The notes under the pieces are model-generated. The model saw only the letters and a list, made by a program, of their open reading frames with translations, did not search any database and had not been told where the DNA came from. This document shows, piece by piece, positions 8,393-16,183 of a stretch of DNA of 64,000 bases (within the stretch, counting starts at the first letter, position 1; every line of letters begins with the position of its first letter). The stretch lies in contig JAEUPB010000111.1 of assembly GCA_016789955.1 (NCBI GenBank), forward strand, positions 27,210 through 91,209, read 5' to 3'. The DNA is from Rubrivivax sp. Lineage in GTDB: Bacteria; Pseudomonadota; Gammaproteobacteria; Burkholderiales; Burkholderiaceae_C. The position numbers were made by a program, and so were the translations under genes.

Positions 8393-8935
8393 ATGAGCCG
8401 CTACTTCGGAGAGATCCGCCAGGTCGCCTATGTCGTGCCCGACATCGAGGCCGCGATGGAGCACTGGGCCACGCGGCTCGGCGTGGGGCCGTGGTACTAC
8501 AACCCGCGCGTGCCGATCCGCAACTACGTCTACCGCGGGCAGCGCTACGAGCCGCACAACTCGGTGGCGCTGGCCAACGCCGGCGCATTGCAGATCGAAC
8601 TGGTGCAGCCGCGCGACGACACGCCGTCGATGTACCGCGACTTCCGCCTCGCCGGCCACCAGGGCGTGCAGCACGTGGCCTACTGGACCGAGGACTTCGA
8701 CGCCGACCTGGCGCGCGCGCAGGCCGCCGGCTTCGAGGTGTGCATGGGCGGCGAGGTGGGCGAGCGTGGCCGCTTCGTCTACTTCGCCGACCGCGGGCCG
8801 ATGCCGGGCGCCACCATCGAGCTGTCTGAGGTGGCCGGGCCCAAGGGTCGCATGTTCAGGCTGATCCGCGAGGCGGCGGTGGGCTGGGACGGGCGCGACC
8901 CGGTGCGGCCGTTCCCCGACCTCACGAAGATCTGA
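8393..8935 (+). CDS. VOC (glyoxalase/epimerase-fold) family protein
   Basis: A 180-residue cytoplasmic protein of the vicinal-oxygen-chelate superfamily. The beta-alpha-beta modules are seen at IRQVAYVVPDIEAAMEHWATRLG (residues 8-30) and HQGVQHVAYWTEDFDADLARAQAAGFEV. The histidine of QHVAYW and the later glutamate in ATIELSEV are plausible metal ligands. Relatives include methylmalonyl-CoA epimerase, glyoxalase and ring-cleavage dioxygenases. The exact reaction cannot be read, but tight co-transcription with the RLP and kinase argues for an isomerase, epimerase or C-C bond step in the same sugar-acid pathway. ATG at 8393 is preferred over ATG at 8388, which is out of frame. Confidence 0.85.
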   Translation: MSRYFGEIRQVAYVVPDIEAAMEHWATRLGVGPWYYNPRVPIRNYVYRGQRYEPHNSVALANAGALQIELVQPRDDTPSMYRDFRLAGHQGVQHVAYWTEDFDADLARAQAAGFEVCMGGEVGERGRFVYFADRGPMPGATIELSEVAGPKGRMFRLIREAAVGWDGRDPVRPFPDLTKI

Positions 8936-8942
8936 GGCCTCC

Positions 8943-10223
8943 ATGACCCCGCTGGCCGCCACCGAAGGCTTCCGCGCCACCTACCTGATCGAGACGCCGC
9001 TGGATCCGGCGAAGGTGGCCGACGTGCTGGCCGGCGAGCAGAGCAGCGGCACCTTCGTGCGCGTGGCCGGCGAGACCGACGCGCTGCGGGCCCGCTCGCG
9101 GGCGGTGGTGGTATCGCTCGAGGAAATCGAGCCGGCCGCGACGCCCAGCCTGCCGAGTGCGTGGCTGGCCCGGCACCACCCGCAGGGGCCGTGGCGTCGC
9201 GCCCGCGTCGGGGTCGACTTCCCGGCCGCCAACGTCGGCCGCAACCTGCCCGTGCTGTGGGCCACCGTGGCCGGCAACCTGTACGACCTGGGCGAGACCA
9301 CCGGCGTGCGGCTCGAGCGCATCGACATGTCGCCGGGCTTCCGCGCACGCTTCGAGCGGCCGCGGCACGGCATCGCCGGCACGCGCGCCGCGGCCGGCGT
9401 GCCGCGCGCGCCGATGGTGGGCACGATCCTCAAGCCCAACGTCGGCCTCTCGGCCGCCGAGACCAGTACGCTGGTGGCCGAGCTGTGCCGGGCCGGCGTG
9501 GACTTCATCAAGGACGACGAGTGCTGCGGCGACCCCGAGCACGCGCCAGTGGCCGAGCGCATCCGCGCGGTGATGGCGGCGGTGCGCGCGCACCGCGACC
9601 GCACCGGCAAGACGGTGGTGATGGCCGTGCACGTCAGCGACGAGCACGACGCGATGCTGCGCCACGCCGAGCTGCTGCAGCGCGAAGGCGGCTGCTGCGC
9701 GATGGTGAGCCTGAACTGGACCGGGCCGGCCTCCGTGCAGGCCTTGCGCCGCCACACCGACCTGATCCTGCACGGCCACCGCAACGGCTACGGCATGTGG
9801 GCGCGGCACCCGGCGCTGGGCGTGTCGTTCCAGGCCTACGCGGCGCTGTGGCGGCTCTCCGGCGTGGACCACCTGCACGTGCACGGCCTGGCCGGCAAGT
9901 TCGCGCAGGACGACGACGAGGTGCGCACCTCCGCGCGCGACTGCCTCACGCCGCTGGCCGACCCGGCCGACCGCGCCGACACGGTGCTGCCCGCGTTCAG
10001 CTCCGGACAGTGGGCCGGCACGCTGCCGATGACGCTGGACGCCGTGCCCGAAGGCGACCTGCTGTTCATGGCCGGCGGCGGCATCCTCGCGCACCCGATG
10101 GGGGCCGCCGCGGGCGTGCAGAGCCTGCGCCAGGCGGCCGATGCCTGGGCCGCCGGCCGCGCGCTCGACGACGACCCGCCGCCGGAGCTGCGCGCGGCGC
10201 TGGACTTCTACGCGAAGCGCTGA
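8943..10223 (+). CDS. RuBisCO-like protein (RLP), probable 3-oxo-isoapionate-4-phosphate-type enzyme
   Basis: A 426-residue member of the RuBisCO large-subunit superfamily. The TIM-barrel signature GTILKPNVGLS carries K164, matching catalytic Lys175 of spinach RuBisCO. DFIKDDE carries K190, D192 and E193, matching the carbamylated Lys and Mg2+ ligands. HGHRNGYGMWARHP includes H279-R280, and HGLAGKF carries K319, matching loop-6 Lys334. All key active-site residues are therefore retained, so it should enolise and attack or cleave a phosphorylated keto acid. RLPs encoded next to DUF1537 kinases are known from D-apiose catabolism: OiaT transcarboxylase/hydrolase and OiaX decarboxylase act on 3-oxo-isoapionate 4-phosphate. 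The sequence does not tell which one this is, and the apiose oxidation genes are absent here. Confidence 0.88.
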   Translation: MTPLAATEGFRATYLIETPLDPAKVADVLAGEQSSGTFVRVAGETDALRARSRAVVVSLEEIEPAATPSLPSAWLARHHPQGPWRRARVGVDFPAANVGRNLPVLWATVAGNLYDLGETTGVRLERIDMSPGFRARFERPRHGIAGTRAAAGVPRAPMVGTILKPNVGLSAAETSTLVAELCRAGVDFIKDDECCGDPEHAPVAERIRAVMAAVRAHRDRTGKTVVMAVHVSDEHDAMLRHAELLQREGGCCAMVSLNWTGPASVQALRRHTDLILHGHRNGYGMWARHPALGVSFQAYAALWRLSGVDHLHVHGLAGKFAQDDDEVRTSARDCLTPLADPADRADTVLPAFSSGQWAGTLPMTLDAVPEGDLLFMAGGGILAHPMGAAAGVQSLRQAADAWAAGRALDDDPPPELRAALDFYAKR

Positions 10224-10230
10224 GGGTGGC

Positions 10231-11550
10231 ATGGCGACCGAGGCGCCGATGCCGGACCCGCCGCGCCTGGCCTGGTTCGGCGACGACTTCACCGGCAGCT
10301 CCGATACGCTGGCCACGCTGGCCGAAGCCGGCTGGCGCGCCGTGCTGTTCCTCGCGCCGCCCACCGCGGCACAGCGCGAGCGCGTCGGCCCGCTCGACGC
10401 GCTGGGCGTGGCCGGCACCGCGCGCGCGCTGGCACCCGACGCGATGCGCGAGCAGATCGCGCCGGTGGCCGACGCCTTCGCGGCGCTGCGGCCCGCGGTG
10501 ACGCACTACAAGTGCTGCTCGACCTACGACAGCGCGCCGGGTACCGGCAACCTCGCGGTGGGGCTGCGCGCGCTCCGCCGGCCGCTGCACGCGCCGGTGG
10601 CGCTGGTGCTCGGCGGGCAGCCCAGCCTCGGGCGCCTGTGCCTGGCCGGCACGTTGTTCGCGAGCGCCGGTGCCGGCGGGCCGCTGCACCGCATCGACCG
10701 CCACCCGACGATGAGCGTGCACCCGGTGACGCCGATGCTCGAGGCCGACCTGCGCCGGCACCTGCAGGCGCTCGGCATCGATCGGGTCGAACTGCTCGAC
10801 GTGCGCCGGCTGGACGATGACGACGATGCGGCGCTGGACGCGGCATTCGCCGCGCGCATCGCCTCCGGCCCCGAGGCCTTGCTGGTCGACGTGGCGCGCA
10901 GCGCGCACCTGGCGCGCATCGGCCACTGGCTCGTGGCGCAGGCGGCGCAGCAGCCGCAGCTGGTACTCGGCGCGAGCAGCGTGGCGCAGGCGCTGGTGGC
11001 GGCGCATGGGCGCGGCTGCCTGCCGACGCAGGCAGCGGTGCCGGCTGCCTCAGGGCCGGTGTTCCTGCTCGTCGGCAGCCTCTCGCCGGTATCGGCCGCG
11101 CAGTGCGACGTGGCCTCCGCCGCGTACGAGCTTCAGCCGATCGATCCGGTCGCGCTGGCCGCCTCGCAGGACGCGTTCGAAGCCCGGGTCGGGACCTGCG
11201 CCACGGCGCTGCGCGCAGGCCGCAGCGTGCTCGCGCGCACGGCACCGGCCGCGACTGGTGGCCTGCCGCCGCTGCAGGTGGCGGAGCTCTGCGGCCGGCT
11301 GCTGGCGGCCGTGCTGGCCCGCGTGCCGGCCGTGCGCCGCGCGGGCGTGGCCGGCGGCGACACCTCGGGCTGGGCCGTGCAGGCGCTGCAGCCGTGGGCG
11401 CTGCGCTGGGCCGGCACGCTGGCCGCCGGCGTGCCGCTGCTGCGCCTGCACGCTGGCGAGGCGCGCATCGAGGGCCTGGAGCTGATGCTCAAGGGCGGCC
11501 AGATGGGCCCGCCCGACGTGTTCCTGCGCCTGCGCGACGGCACGGCCTGA
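10231..11550 (+). CDS. DUF1537 (four-carbon acid sugar kinase family) kinase, 3-oxo-isoapionate kinase-like
   Basis: A 439-residue kinase. The N-terminal substrate domain begins with LAWFGDDFTGSSDTL (about residues 13-27), the hallmark (A/G)DDxTG motif. The C-terminal nucleotide-binding domain has VAGGDTSGWAV and the terminal LKGGQMG motif. Characterised family members phosphorylate erythronate, threonate or 3-oxo-isoapionate. Being directly downstream (7 nt) of an RLP fits the OiaK role: it makes the 4-phosphate on which the RLP acts. The gene is the last of the operon and ends 26 nt before the convergent Bug gene. Confidence 0.88.
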   Translation: MATEAPMPDPPRLAWFGDDFTGSSDTLATLAEAGWRAVLFLAPPTAAQRERVGPLDALGVAGTARALAPDAMREQIAPVADAFAALRPAVTHYKCCSTYDSAPGTGNLAVGLRALRRPLHAPVALVLGGQPSLGRLCLAGTLFASAGAGGPLHRIDRHPTMSVHPVTPMLEADLRRHLQALGIDRVELLDVRRLDDDDDAALDAAFAARIASGPEALLVDVARSAHLARIGHWLVAQAAQQPQLVLGASSVAQALVAAHGRGCLPTQAAVPAASGPVFLLVGSLSPVSAAQCDVASAAYELQPIDPVALAASQDAFEARVGTCATALRAGRSVLARTAPAATGGLPPLQVAELCGRLLAAVLARVPAVRRAGVAGGDTSGWAVQALQPWALRWAGTLAAGVPLLRLHAGEARIEGLELMLKGGQMGPPDVFLRLRDGTA

Positions 11551-11576
11551 CGCGCGCGTCGCCCTCCGCGGCTGCG

Positions 11577-12584
11577 TCAGCCGCCGAGGTCCTGCGGCGT
11601 CACGCCCAGCGCGCGCAGCGTGGCGCCTTGCTTGTCGTGCGCGGCACGCAGTTGCGCCACCAGCTCCTCGGGCGTGGCGCCGCTGCCCAGCCCGTTGCCG
11701 AGTTCGGTGAGTCGCGCCTGCACCGCGGTCTGCGCCATCACCTTCAGCGTGGCCTGGCGCACCTTGAGCTGCACGTCGGCGGGCACCGCGGGGCGCACCC
11801 ACAGGCCCATCCACGCCGTCTCGTCGAGCATCGGGTAGCCCTGCTCGGCGAAGGTGGGCACGTCGGGCAGCGCCGGGTTGCGCCGCGTGCCGCTGACCGC
11901 CAGCGCGCGCAGCTTGCCGGCGCGGATCATCGGGATCGACGTGGCAGGGCCGTCGAACATCAGCGCCACGTGGCCGCCCATCACGTCCTGCAGCGCCGGC
12001 GGCGAGCCCTTGTACGGCACGTGGTTCAGCTCGATGCCCGCGGCCTTGTTCAGCGCCAGCCCCATGGTGTGCGAGATCGTGCCGGCGCTGTACGACGCGT
12101 ACGCAAGCTTGCCCGGCTGCGTCTTCGCGTGCGCCACCAGCTCGGCCACGGTCTTCGCCGGCACGGCCGGGTTCGCCACGAGGACCAGGCCGCTGCGCGA
12201 CAGGTCGGCCAGCGGCACCACGTCGCGGAACGGGTCGAAACGCAGCTTCAGCACGTGCGGGATCTCGGTGACCAGCGCGTTGACCGACACCAGCAGCGTG
12301 TGCCCGTCGGCCGGCTGGCCGAGGAATTCCTGCATCGCGATGAGCCCTGCGGCGCCCGGCTTCGCATCGACGATGACCGGCTGGCCGACGTCCTTCTGCA
12401 GCCCTTCGGCCAGCAGCCGCGCCACGAGGTCGGCCGTGCCGCCGGGCGGTGCGCCGATCAGGATGCGCAGCGGGCGTGTCGGCCAGGCCTGCGCGTGGGC
12501 GAGGGAGGTGGCCAGCGGCGTGGTCGTCAGCGCGGCGGCCGCGGCCAGCCAGCGGCGGCGGGTGATCGGCGAGAGAGGGTCCAT
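11577..12584 (-). CDS. Bug/TctC-family periplasmic solute-binding protein (1)
   Basis: A 335-residue tripartite tricarboxylate transporter receptor-type protein. An arginine-rich Tat-like N-terminus (PITRRRWLAAAAALTTTPLA) precedes the mature start AQAWPTRPLRILIGAPPGGTADLVAR. That segment is the Bug signature strand, with the glycine-rich PPGGTAD loop that contacts carboxylate ligands. ALQDVMGGHVALMFDG and the C-terminal domain are also typical. No TctA or TctB membrane partner is in the window, so it is an orphan receptor. It is last in the CMD-BKACE-Bug operon, 46 nt downstream of BKACE, which suggests its ligand feeds that small pathway. Confidence 0.92.
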   Translation of the reverse strand: MDPLSPITRRRWLAAAAALTTTPLATSLAHAQAWPTRPLRILIGAPPGGTADLVARLLAEGLQKDVGQPVIVDAKPGAAGLIAMQEFLGQPADGHTLLVSVNALVTEIPHVLKLRFDPFRDVVPLADLSRSGLVLVANPAVPAKTVAELVAHAKTQPGKLAYASYSAGTISHTMGLALNKAAGIELNHVPYKGSPPALQDVMGGHVALMFDGPATSIPMIRAGKLRALAVSGTRRNPALPDVPTFAEQGYPMLDETAWMGLWVRPAVPADVQLKVRQATLKVMAQTAVQARLTELGNGLGSGATPEELVAQLRAAHDKQGATLRALGVTPQDLGG

Positions 12585-12630
12585 CGGGGTCTCCAGGTTC
12601 TCGTTGTCGGTGCGTCTGAAGGGCGTGCCG

Positions 12631-13686
12631 TCAGGCCGCCTTGCGCAGCGGCACGTCGTGCGCCGCGGCGGCGCGGTTCGGCGCCCAGCCCACGCGGGCC
12701 AGCGTCTCGTCGGCCGACGCGTAGCGCTCGCCGATGCGGTAGAGGCGCCGCGCCTGCGCGCCGGTGGCCACGTCGCGGTGCAGCTCGCGCGAGATCCGCG
12801 CCATCTGCTCGACCTGCTGCACGCTGGTCATGCGCTCGCCCTTGCGGCCCCACAGGTTGTCCTCGATGCCCACGCGCACGTGCAGGCCCATCGCGATGGC
12901 CATCGTGCCCAGCGGCAGCACGTTGCGCATGATGCTCTCCACCGTCAGCACCGCGTGCTCGGGGCAGCGGTTGACGAACTCCATCAGGTTGCGCGGGTTG
13001 GGGCCGTCGGCGCCGCCGCCGATGCCTACCCAGTTCAGCACCAGCGGGCCGGTGTAGACGCCGCGGCGCACCAGGCGCTCGACGGTCTCGAGCTGCCCCA
13101 CGTCGCCGAGCATGAAATGCGGCTGGATGCCCGCGGCCTGCAGCCGGCGCAGGTGCTCCGCCACGAACGCCGGGCCCGACGGGATCGTCATCTCCGTGTA
13201 TGCCTGCTGGTACGCCGGCAGCGCCAGCGATGTGCCGGCCACGTCGTCGGCGCTCAGCAGCTCGCAGACGTTCATCTGGTTGGTGTTGATCGCGATCGTC
13301 ACCTGGTCGGGCCGCGGCGTCAGCTCGGCCAGCATGTGGCGCGTGTCGTCGTTCAGCCACTTCGCATCGCCGCCTTCGCCTTCGGGCGCGAAAGAGATCG
13401 AGCCACCCACCTGCAGCAGCATGCCGGGCACCGCGTCGCGCAGCCGCGCCAGCATCTCGTTGAACATCGACAGCCGCTTGCTGCCGCGGCCGTCGGCCTC
13501 GCGCACGTGCACGTGCAGCACCGTGGCGCCGGCGTTCCAGCAGTCCACCGCCTTCTGCACCTGCTCGGCCATCGTCACCGGGATGTCGGTGGAATCCGAC
13601 GGCAGGAATTCGGGGCCGTAGGGGGCCACCTGGATCACGAGCGGGGGCTGGTTCTCGGGCAGCAGCGCGTCGTCGAGGAATTGCAT
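12631..13686 (-). CDS. BKACE family beta-keto acid cleavage enzyme (DUF849)
   Basis: A 351-residue TIM-barrel enzyme of the 3-keto-5-aminohexanoate cleavage (Kce/DUF849) family. These Zn-dependent enzymes convert a beta-keto acid plus acetyl-CoA into acetoacetate and a CoA ester. Visible family marks are LHVHVRE (zinc-binding His pair, about residues 58-64), QVGGSISF, and the C-terminal HVRVGIEDNLWGRKGE motif. The beta-keto acid acted on is not evident; the RLP/kinase pathway next door or the Bug ligand could supply it. It sits between the CMD and Bug genes on one transcript. Confidence 0.9.
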   Translation of the reverse strand: MQFLDDALLPENQPPLVIQVAPYGPEFLPSDSTDIPVTMAEQVQKAVDCWNAGATVLHVHVREADGRGSKRLSMFNEMLARLRDAVPGMLLQVGGSISFAPEGEGGDAKWLNDDTRHMLAELTPRPDQVTIAINTNQMNVCELLSADDVAGTSLALPAYQQAYTEMTIPSGPAFVAEHLRRLQAAGIQPHFMLGDVGQLETVERLVRRGVYTGPLVLNWVGIGGGADGPNPRNLMEFVNRCPEHAVLTVESIMRNVLPLGTMAIAMGLHVRVGIEDNLWGRKGERMTSVQQVEQMARISRELHRDVATGAQARRLYRIGERYASADETLARVGWAPNRAAAAHDVPLRKAA

Positions 13687-13722
13687 CGCGGGTCTCCTGT
13701 GAGGGGCGGAAGGGCGTGGGGG

Positions 13723-14121
13723 TCAGGCTTGCGGCACCGCCGCGCGTCTGGCCAGTTCGTCGTGCAGGATCGGCGCGCCCACGCTCATCGTGTGGATCCC
13801 CAGCACGCTGGTGAGCTGCAGCACGGCGGTGATCTCCTCGGCGGTGGCGCCGAGCTCGAGCGCGCGGCGCACGTGCCGCCGCACGCCGGGCGCGTAGAGG
13901 TGCGTGCACGAGGCGTCCACCGCGATCGCGATGAACTCGATCACCTTCGGGTCGAGCACGCCGGAGAGCATCGGCCCGGTGCCCATCGCCATGAAGCGCT
14001 CGGTCCACGCGGGGTCGAGGTCGTAGAACGGCTGCCAGGCCTCGTTCCACTGCCCGAGGGCGCGCAGGCGGTCGCAAACCGGGGTGGGCGATGGGATGGC
14101 GTCGGGGCGGGGGTCGGTCAC
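13723..14121 (-). CDS. carboxymuconolactone decarboxylase (CMD/AhpD-fold) family protein
   Basis: A 132-residue small helical protein. The CMD core is seen in LDPKVIEFIAIAVDASCTHLYAPGVRRHVRRALELGATAEEITAVLQLTSVLG, with a Cys-Thr-His and a later His where peroxidase-type members have CxxC...H. With a single Cys it is unlikely to be a classical AhpD peroxidase. Family members also act as lactone decarboxylases or accessory proteins. It is the first gene of the minus-strand CMD-BKACE-Bug operon, divergent from the AraC-type gene. Confidence 0.85.
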   Translation of the reverse strand: MTDPRPDAIPSPTPVCDRLRALGQWNEAWQPFYDLDPAWTERFMAMGTGPMLSGVLDPKVIEFIAIAVDASCTHLYAPGVRRHVRRALELGATAEEITAVLQLTSVLGIHTMSVGAPILHDELARRAAVPQA

Positions 14122-14189
14122 GGTCAGCGTCCGGGGCGTCGTCGATGGATGGCATTGTTCGGGCGTCCGGGTCCTTCCGACTTGACCGA

Positions 14190-14218
14190 TCGGGACATGG
14201 ATTTACCATTTCGGGACA
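14190..14218. promoter_or_regulatory. candidate AraC-type operator: TCGGGACA direct repeat, 21-bp spacing
   Basis: TCGGGACA occurs at 14190-14197 and again at 14211-14218, exactly two helical turns apart, in the 121-bp gap between the CMD and AraC-type genes. AraC-family proteins commonly bind tandem direct repeats with about 21-bp periodicity through their two helix-turn-helix motifs. The site is well placed to control both divergent transcripts. Binding itself is inferred. Confidence 0.5.
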
Positions 14219-14242
14219 CCCCGGAAAACTCCGCAGAGCCTC

Positions 14243-15238
14243 GTGACCACCCTCGTCCGCAGCGCCGCGCTGACCCACTTCGCCGATGTCGCCTCGGCGT
14301 GCGGGCTCGATGCACGCGCGCTGCTGGCCGAGGTGGGGCTGCCCGCGCGGTGCCTCGACGAGCCCGACCTGCGCGTGCCCACCGCGCGCGTGGGCGCGCT
14401 GCTCGAGCGGGCCGCCGCGCGGGCACGCGAGCCGCTGTTCGGGCTGCGCATGGCCGAGCAGCGGCGGCTCTCCAACCTCGGGCCGCTCGGGCTGCTGGTG
14501 CGCGACGAAGCCACGCTGCGCAGCGCGCTCGAGGCGCTGGTGCACCACATCCACGTGCACAACGAGGCGATGTCGGTGACGGTGGAGGAGCGCGGCGGCC
14601 TGGTGGTGATCCGCGTCGCGCTCGATGGTGGCGGGCAGCCGCTGCGGCAGGCGGTGGAGATCACCGTGGCGGTGCTGTTCCGGGTGCTGCGGGTGTTCCT
14701 CGGCGCGGGGTGGCAGCCGCGCCTCGTGTGCTTCGTGCATGCCGCGCCGCCGAAGCTGGCGATGCACCGGCGGCTGTTCGGCCGCGCGGTGGAGTTCGGC
14801 CACGAGTTCAACGGCATCGTCTGCAACGCGGCCGATCTCGACCAGCCCAACCCGGCCGCCGATGCGGTGATGGCCCGCTACACCCGGCGGCTGGTGGAGC
14901 AGGCGCAGCGCTCGCGCACGACGATGGCCGACCGCGTGCGCGAACTCGTGGTGCTGCTGCTGCCGCGCGGACACTGCCGCGTGGAGGTGGTGGCGCAGCA
15001 CCTGGGGCTGGACCGCCGCACCATCGCGCGCCGGCTGGCTGCCGAAGGCACGACCTTCAGCGACCTCGTCAACGAGTTGCGCCGCGAGCTGCTCGCGCGC
15101 TACCGCGACGACGGCGGGCACGCGTACACCGAGATCGCGTTGCGGCTCGGCTTCTCGGCACCCAGCGCGTTCTCGCGCTGGCACCGCCAGCAGTTCGGGG
15201 CTGCGGCGCGGCAGGTGCGACCGGCCTCCCCGCGATGA
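14243..15238 (+). CDS. AraC-family transcriptional regulator (Arabinose_bd-type N-terminus)
   Basis: A 331-residue regulator. The N-terminal 200 residues resemble the Arabinose_bd/OruR-type ligand domain (for example LRMAEQRRLSNLGPLGLLVRDEATLRSALEALVHHIHVHN). The C-terminal 100 residues carry two helix-turn-helix motifs (VEVVAQHLGLDRRTIARRLA and YTEIALRLGFSAPSAFSRWH). A GTG start at 14243 fits the start of the ligand domain. It is divergent from the CMD-BKACE-Bug operon, its probable target, and its TGA overlaps the ATG of the RCC1-like gene (ATGA). Confidence 0.9.
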   Translation: MTTLVRSAALTHFADVASACGLDARALLAEVGLPARCLDEPDLRVPTARVGALLERAAARAREPLFGLRMAEQRRLSNLGPLGLLVRDEATLRSALEALVHHIHVHNEAMSVTVEERGGLVVIRVALDGGGQPLRQAVEITVAVLFRVLRVFLGAGWQPRLVCFVHAAPPKLAMHRRLFGRAVEFGHEFNGIVCNAADLDQPNPAADAVMARYTRRLVEQAQRSRTTMADRVRELVVLLLPRGHCRVEVVAQHLGLDRRTIARRLAAEGTTFSDLVNELRRELLARYRDDGGHAYTEIALRLGFSAPSAFSRWHRQQFGAAARQVRPASPR

Positions 15239-16170
15239 CAGACTCCGGGCCTCCGATGCCCCTCACGCGCCGCCGCGCCGCGGCGCTGCTGTTCCTGCCC
15301 CTCGCCCCCATGACCGCCCCCGACGCCATCGCCGACGCCACGCACCCGCAGCTCGCCTCGTACTACGCACGCCATGCCGCACTGCTCGGCGGCGTGGCCT
15401 GGGGGTGGAGCGGCGAGGGCCCGCCGCGGCGGATGCGCGACGGGCTCGTGCAGGTGACGGTGGCGAAGGACGCGTGGTATGGCCTCACCGCCGACGGCAC
15501 GCTGCTGCGCTGGGCCGACGATCCGCAGCGCGCGGTGACGCTGCGCCGCGACGTGGCCCGCGTGGCCGCCGGCGCCTCGGGCTGGATCGCGATCGACCGC
15601 GATGGCAGCGCGTGGCAGGCCGGCCCCGACGACCGCACCGTGCGCGTGATGGCCGACGTGGTCGACGCCTGCGTCGGCGACAGCGCCGACTATCTGGTGA
15701 CGCGCGACGGCCGCGTGCACGTGCGCGGCCTTGCGCACCGCGGCCAGTACGGCGACGGGCTGCTGCGCGCCACGCCCGACTACACCGCCACCGCCACCGA
15801 CGCGGTGGCCGTGCGCGCGCACACCGGCCACGGCGTGCACCTGCGGCGCGACGGCACGGTGATGGGCACCGGCGGCAACCGCTACGGGCCGCTGTCGTCG
15901 CACGGCCTGGGCGACAAGGCCGACCGCTGGGGGCCGATCTTCAGTGGCGCCGTGGCCATCGCCACCGGCTCGAAGCACACGGTGGCGATCCGCGACGACG
16001 GCAGCCTGTGGGGCTGGGGCGAGGGCTACGCGATCCAGCCTGCAAAGCTGATGGACCGCGTGGTGGCCGCAGCCGGCGGCGACACCGCGACGCTGGCGCT
16101 CGATGCCGCCGGCGCGCTGTGGCAATGGGAAGCCGGCCGCGGGCCACGGCGCGTGGAGCTGCCGCGGTAG
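15235..16170 (+). CDS. exported RCC1-repeat (beta-propeller) protein
   Basis: A 311-residue protein with an arginine-containing signal-like N-terminus (LTRRRAAALLFLPLAP). At least six short repeats follow, of the RCC1 type xDGxLxxW/G: ADGTLLRWAD, DGSAWQAG, DGRVHVRG, DGTVMGTG, DDGSLWGWGE and AAGALWQWE. This pattern predicts one propeller in the periplasm or outside the cell. No enzymatic residues are apparent; a binding or scaffold role is likely. The 4-nt ATGA overlap with the AraC-type gene indicates co-translation, an unusual pairing. Confidence 0.8.
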   Translation: MTDSGPPMPLTRRRAAALLFLPLAPMTAPDAIADATHPQLASYYARHAALLGGVAWGWSGEGPPRRMRDGLVQVTVAKDAWYGLTADGTLLRWADDPQRAVTLRRDVARVAAGASGWIAIDRDGSAWQAGPDDRTVRVMADVVDACVGDSADYLVTRDGRVHVRGLAHRGQYGDGLLRATPDYTATATDAVAVRAHTGHGVHLRRDGTVMGTGGNRYGPLSSHGLGDKADRWGPIFSGAVAIATGSKHTVAIRDDGSLWGWGEGYAIQPAKLMDRVVAAAGGDTATLALDAAGALWQWEAGRGPRRVELPR

Positions 16171-16183
16171 CCGCGCCCGGGCC

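Noticed and set aside
11854-15234. Long plus-strand frame running into the RCC1-like gene
   Set aside because: It is antisense to the Bug, BKACE and CMD genes and has shadow composition; only the part from 15235 has a signal peptide and RCC1 repeats.
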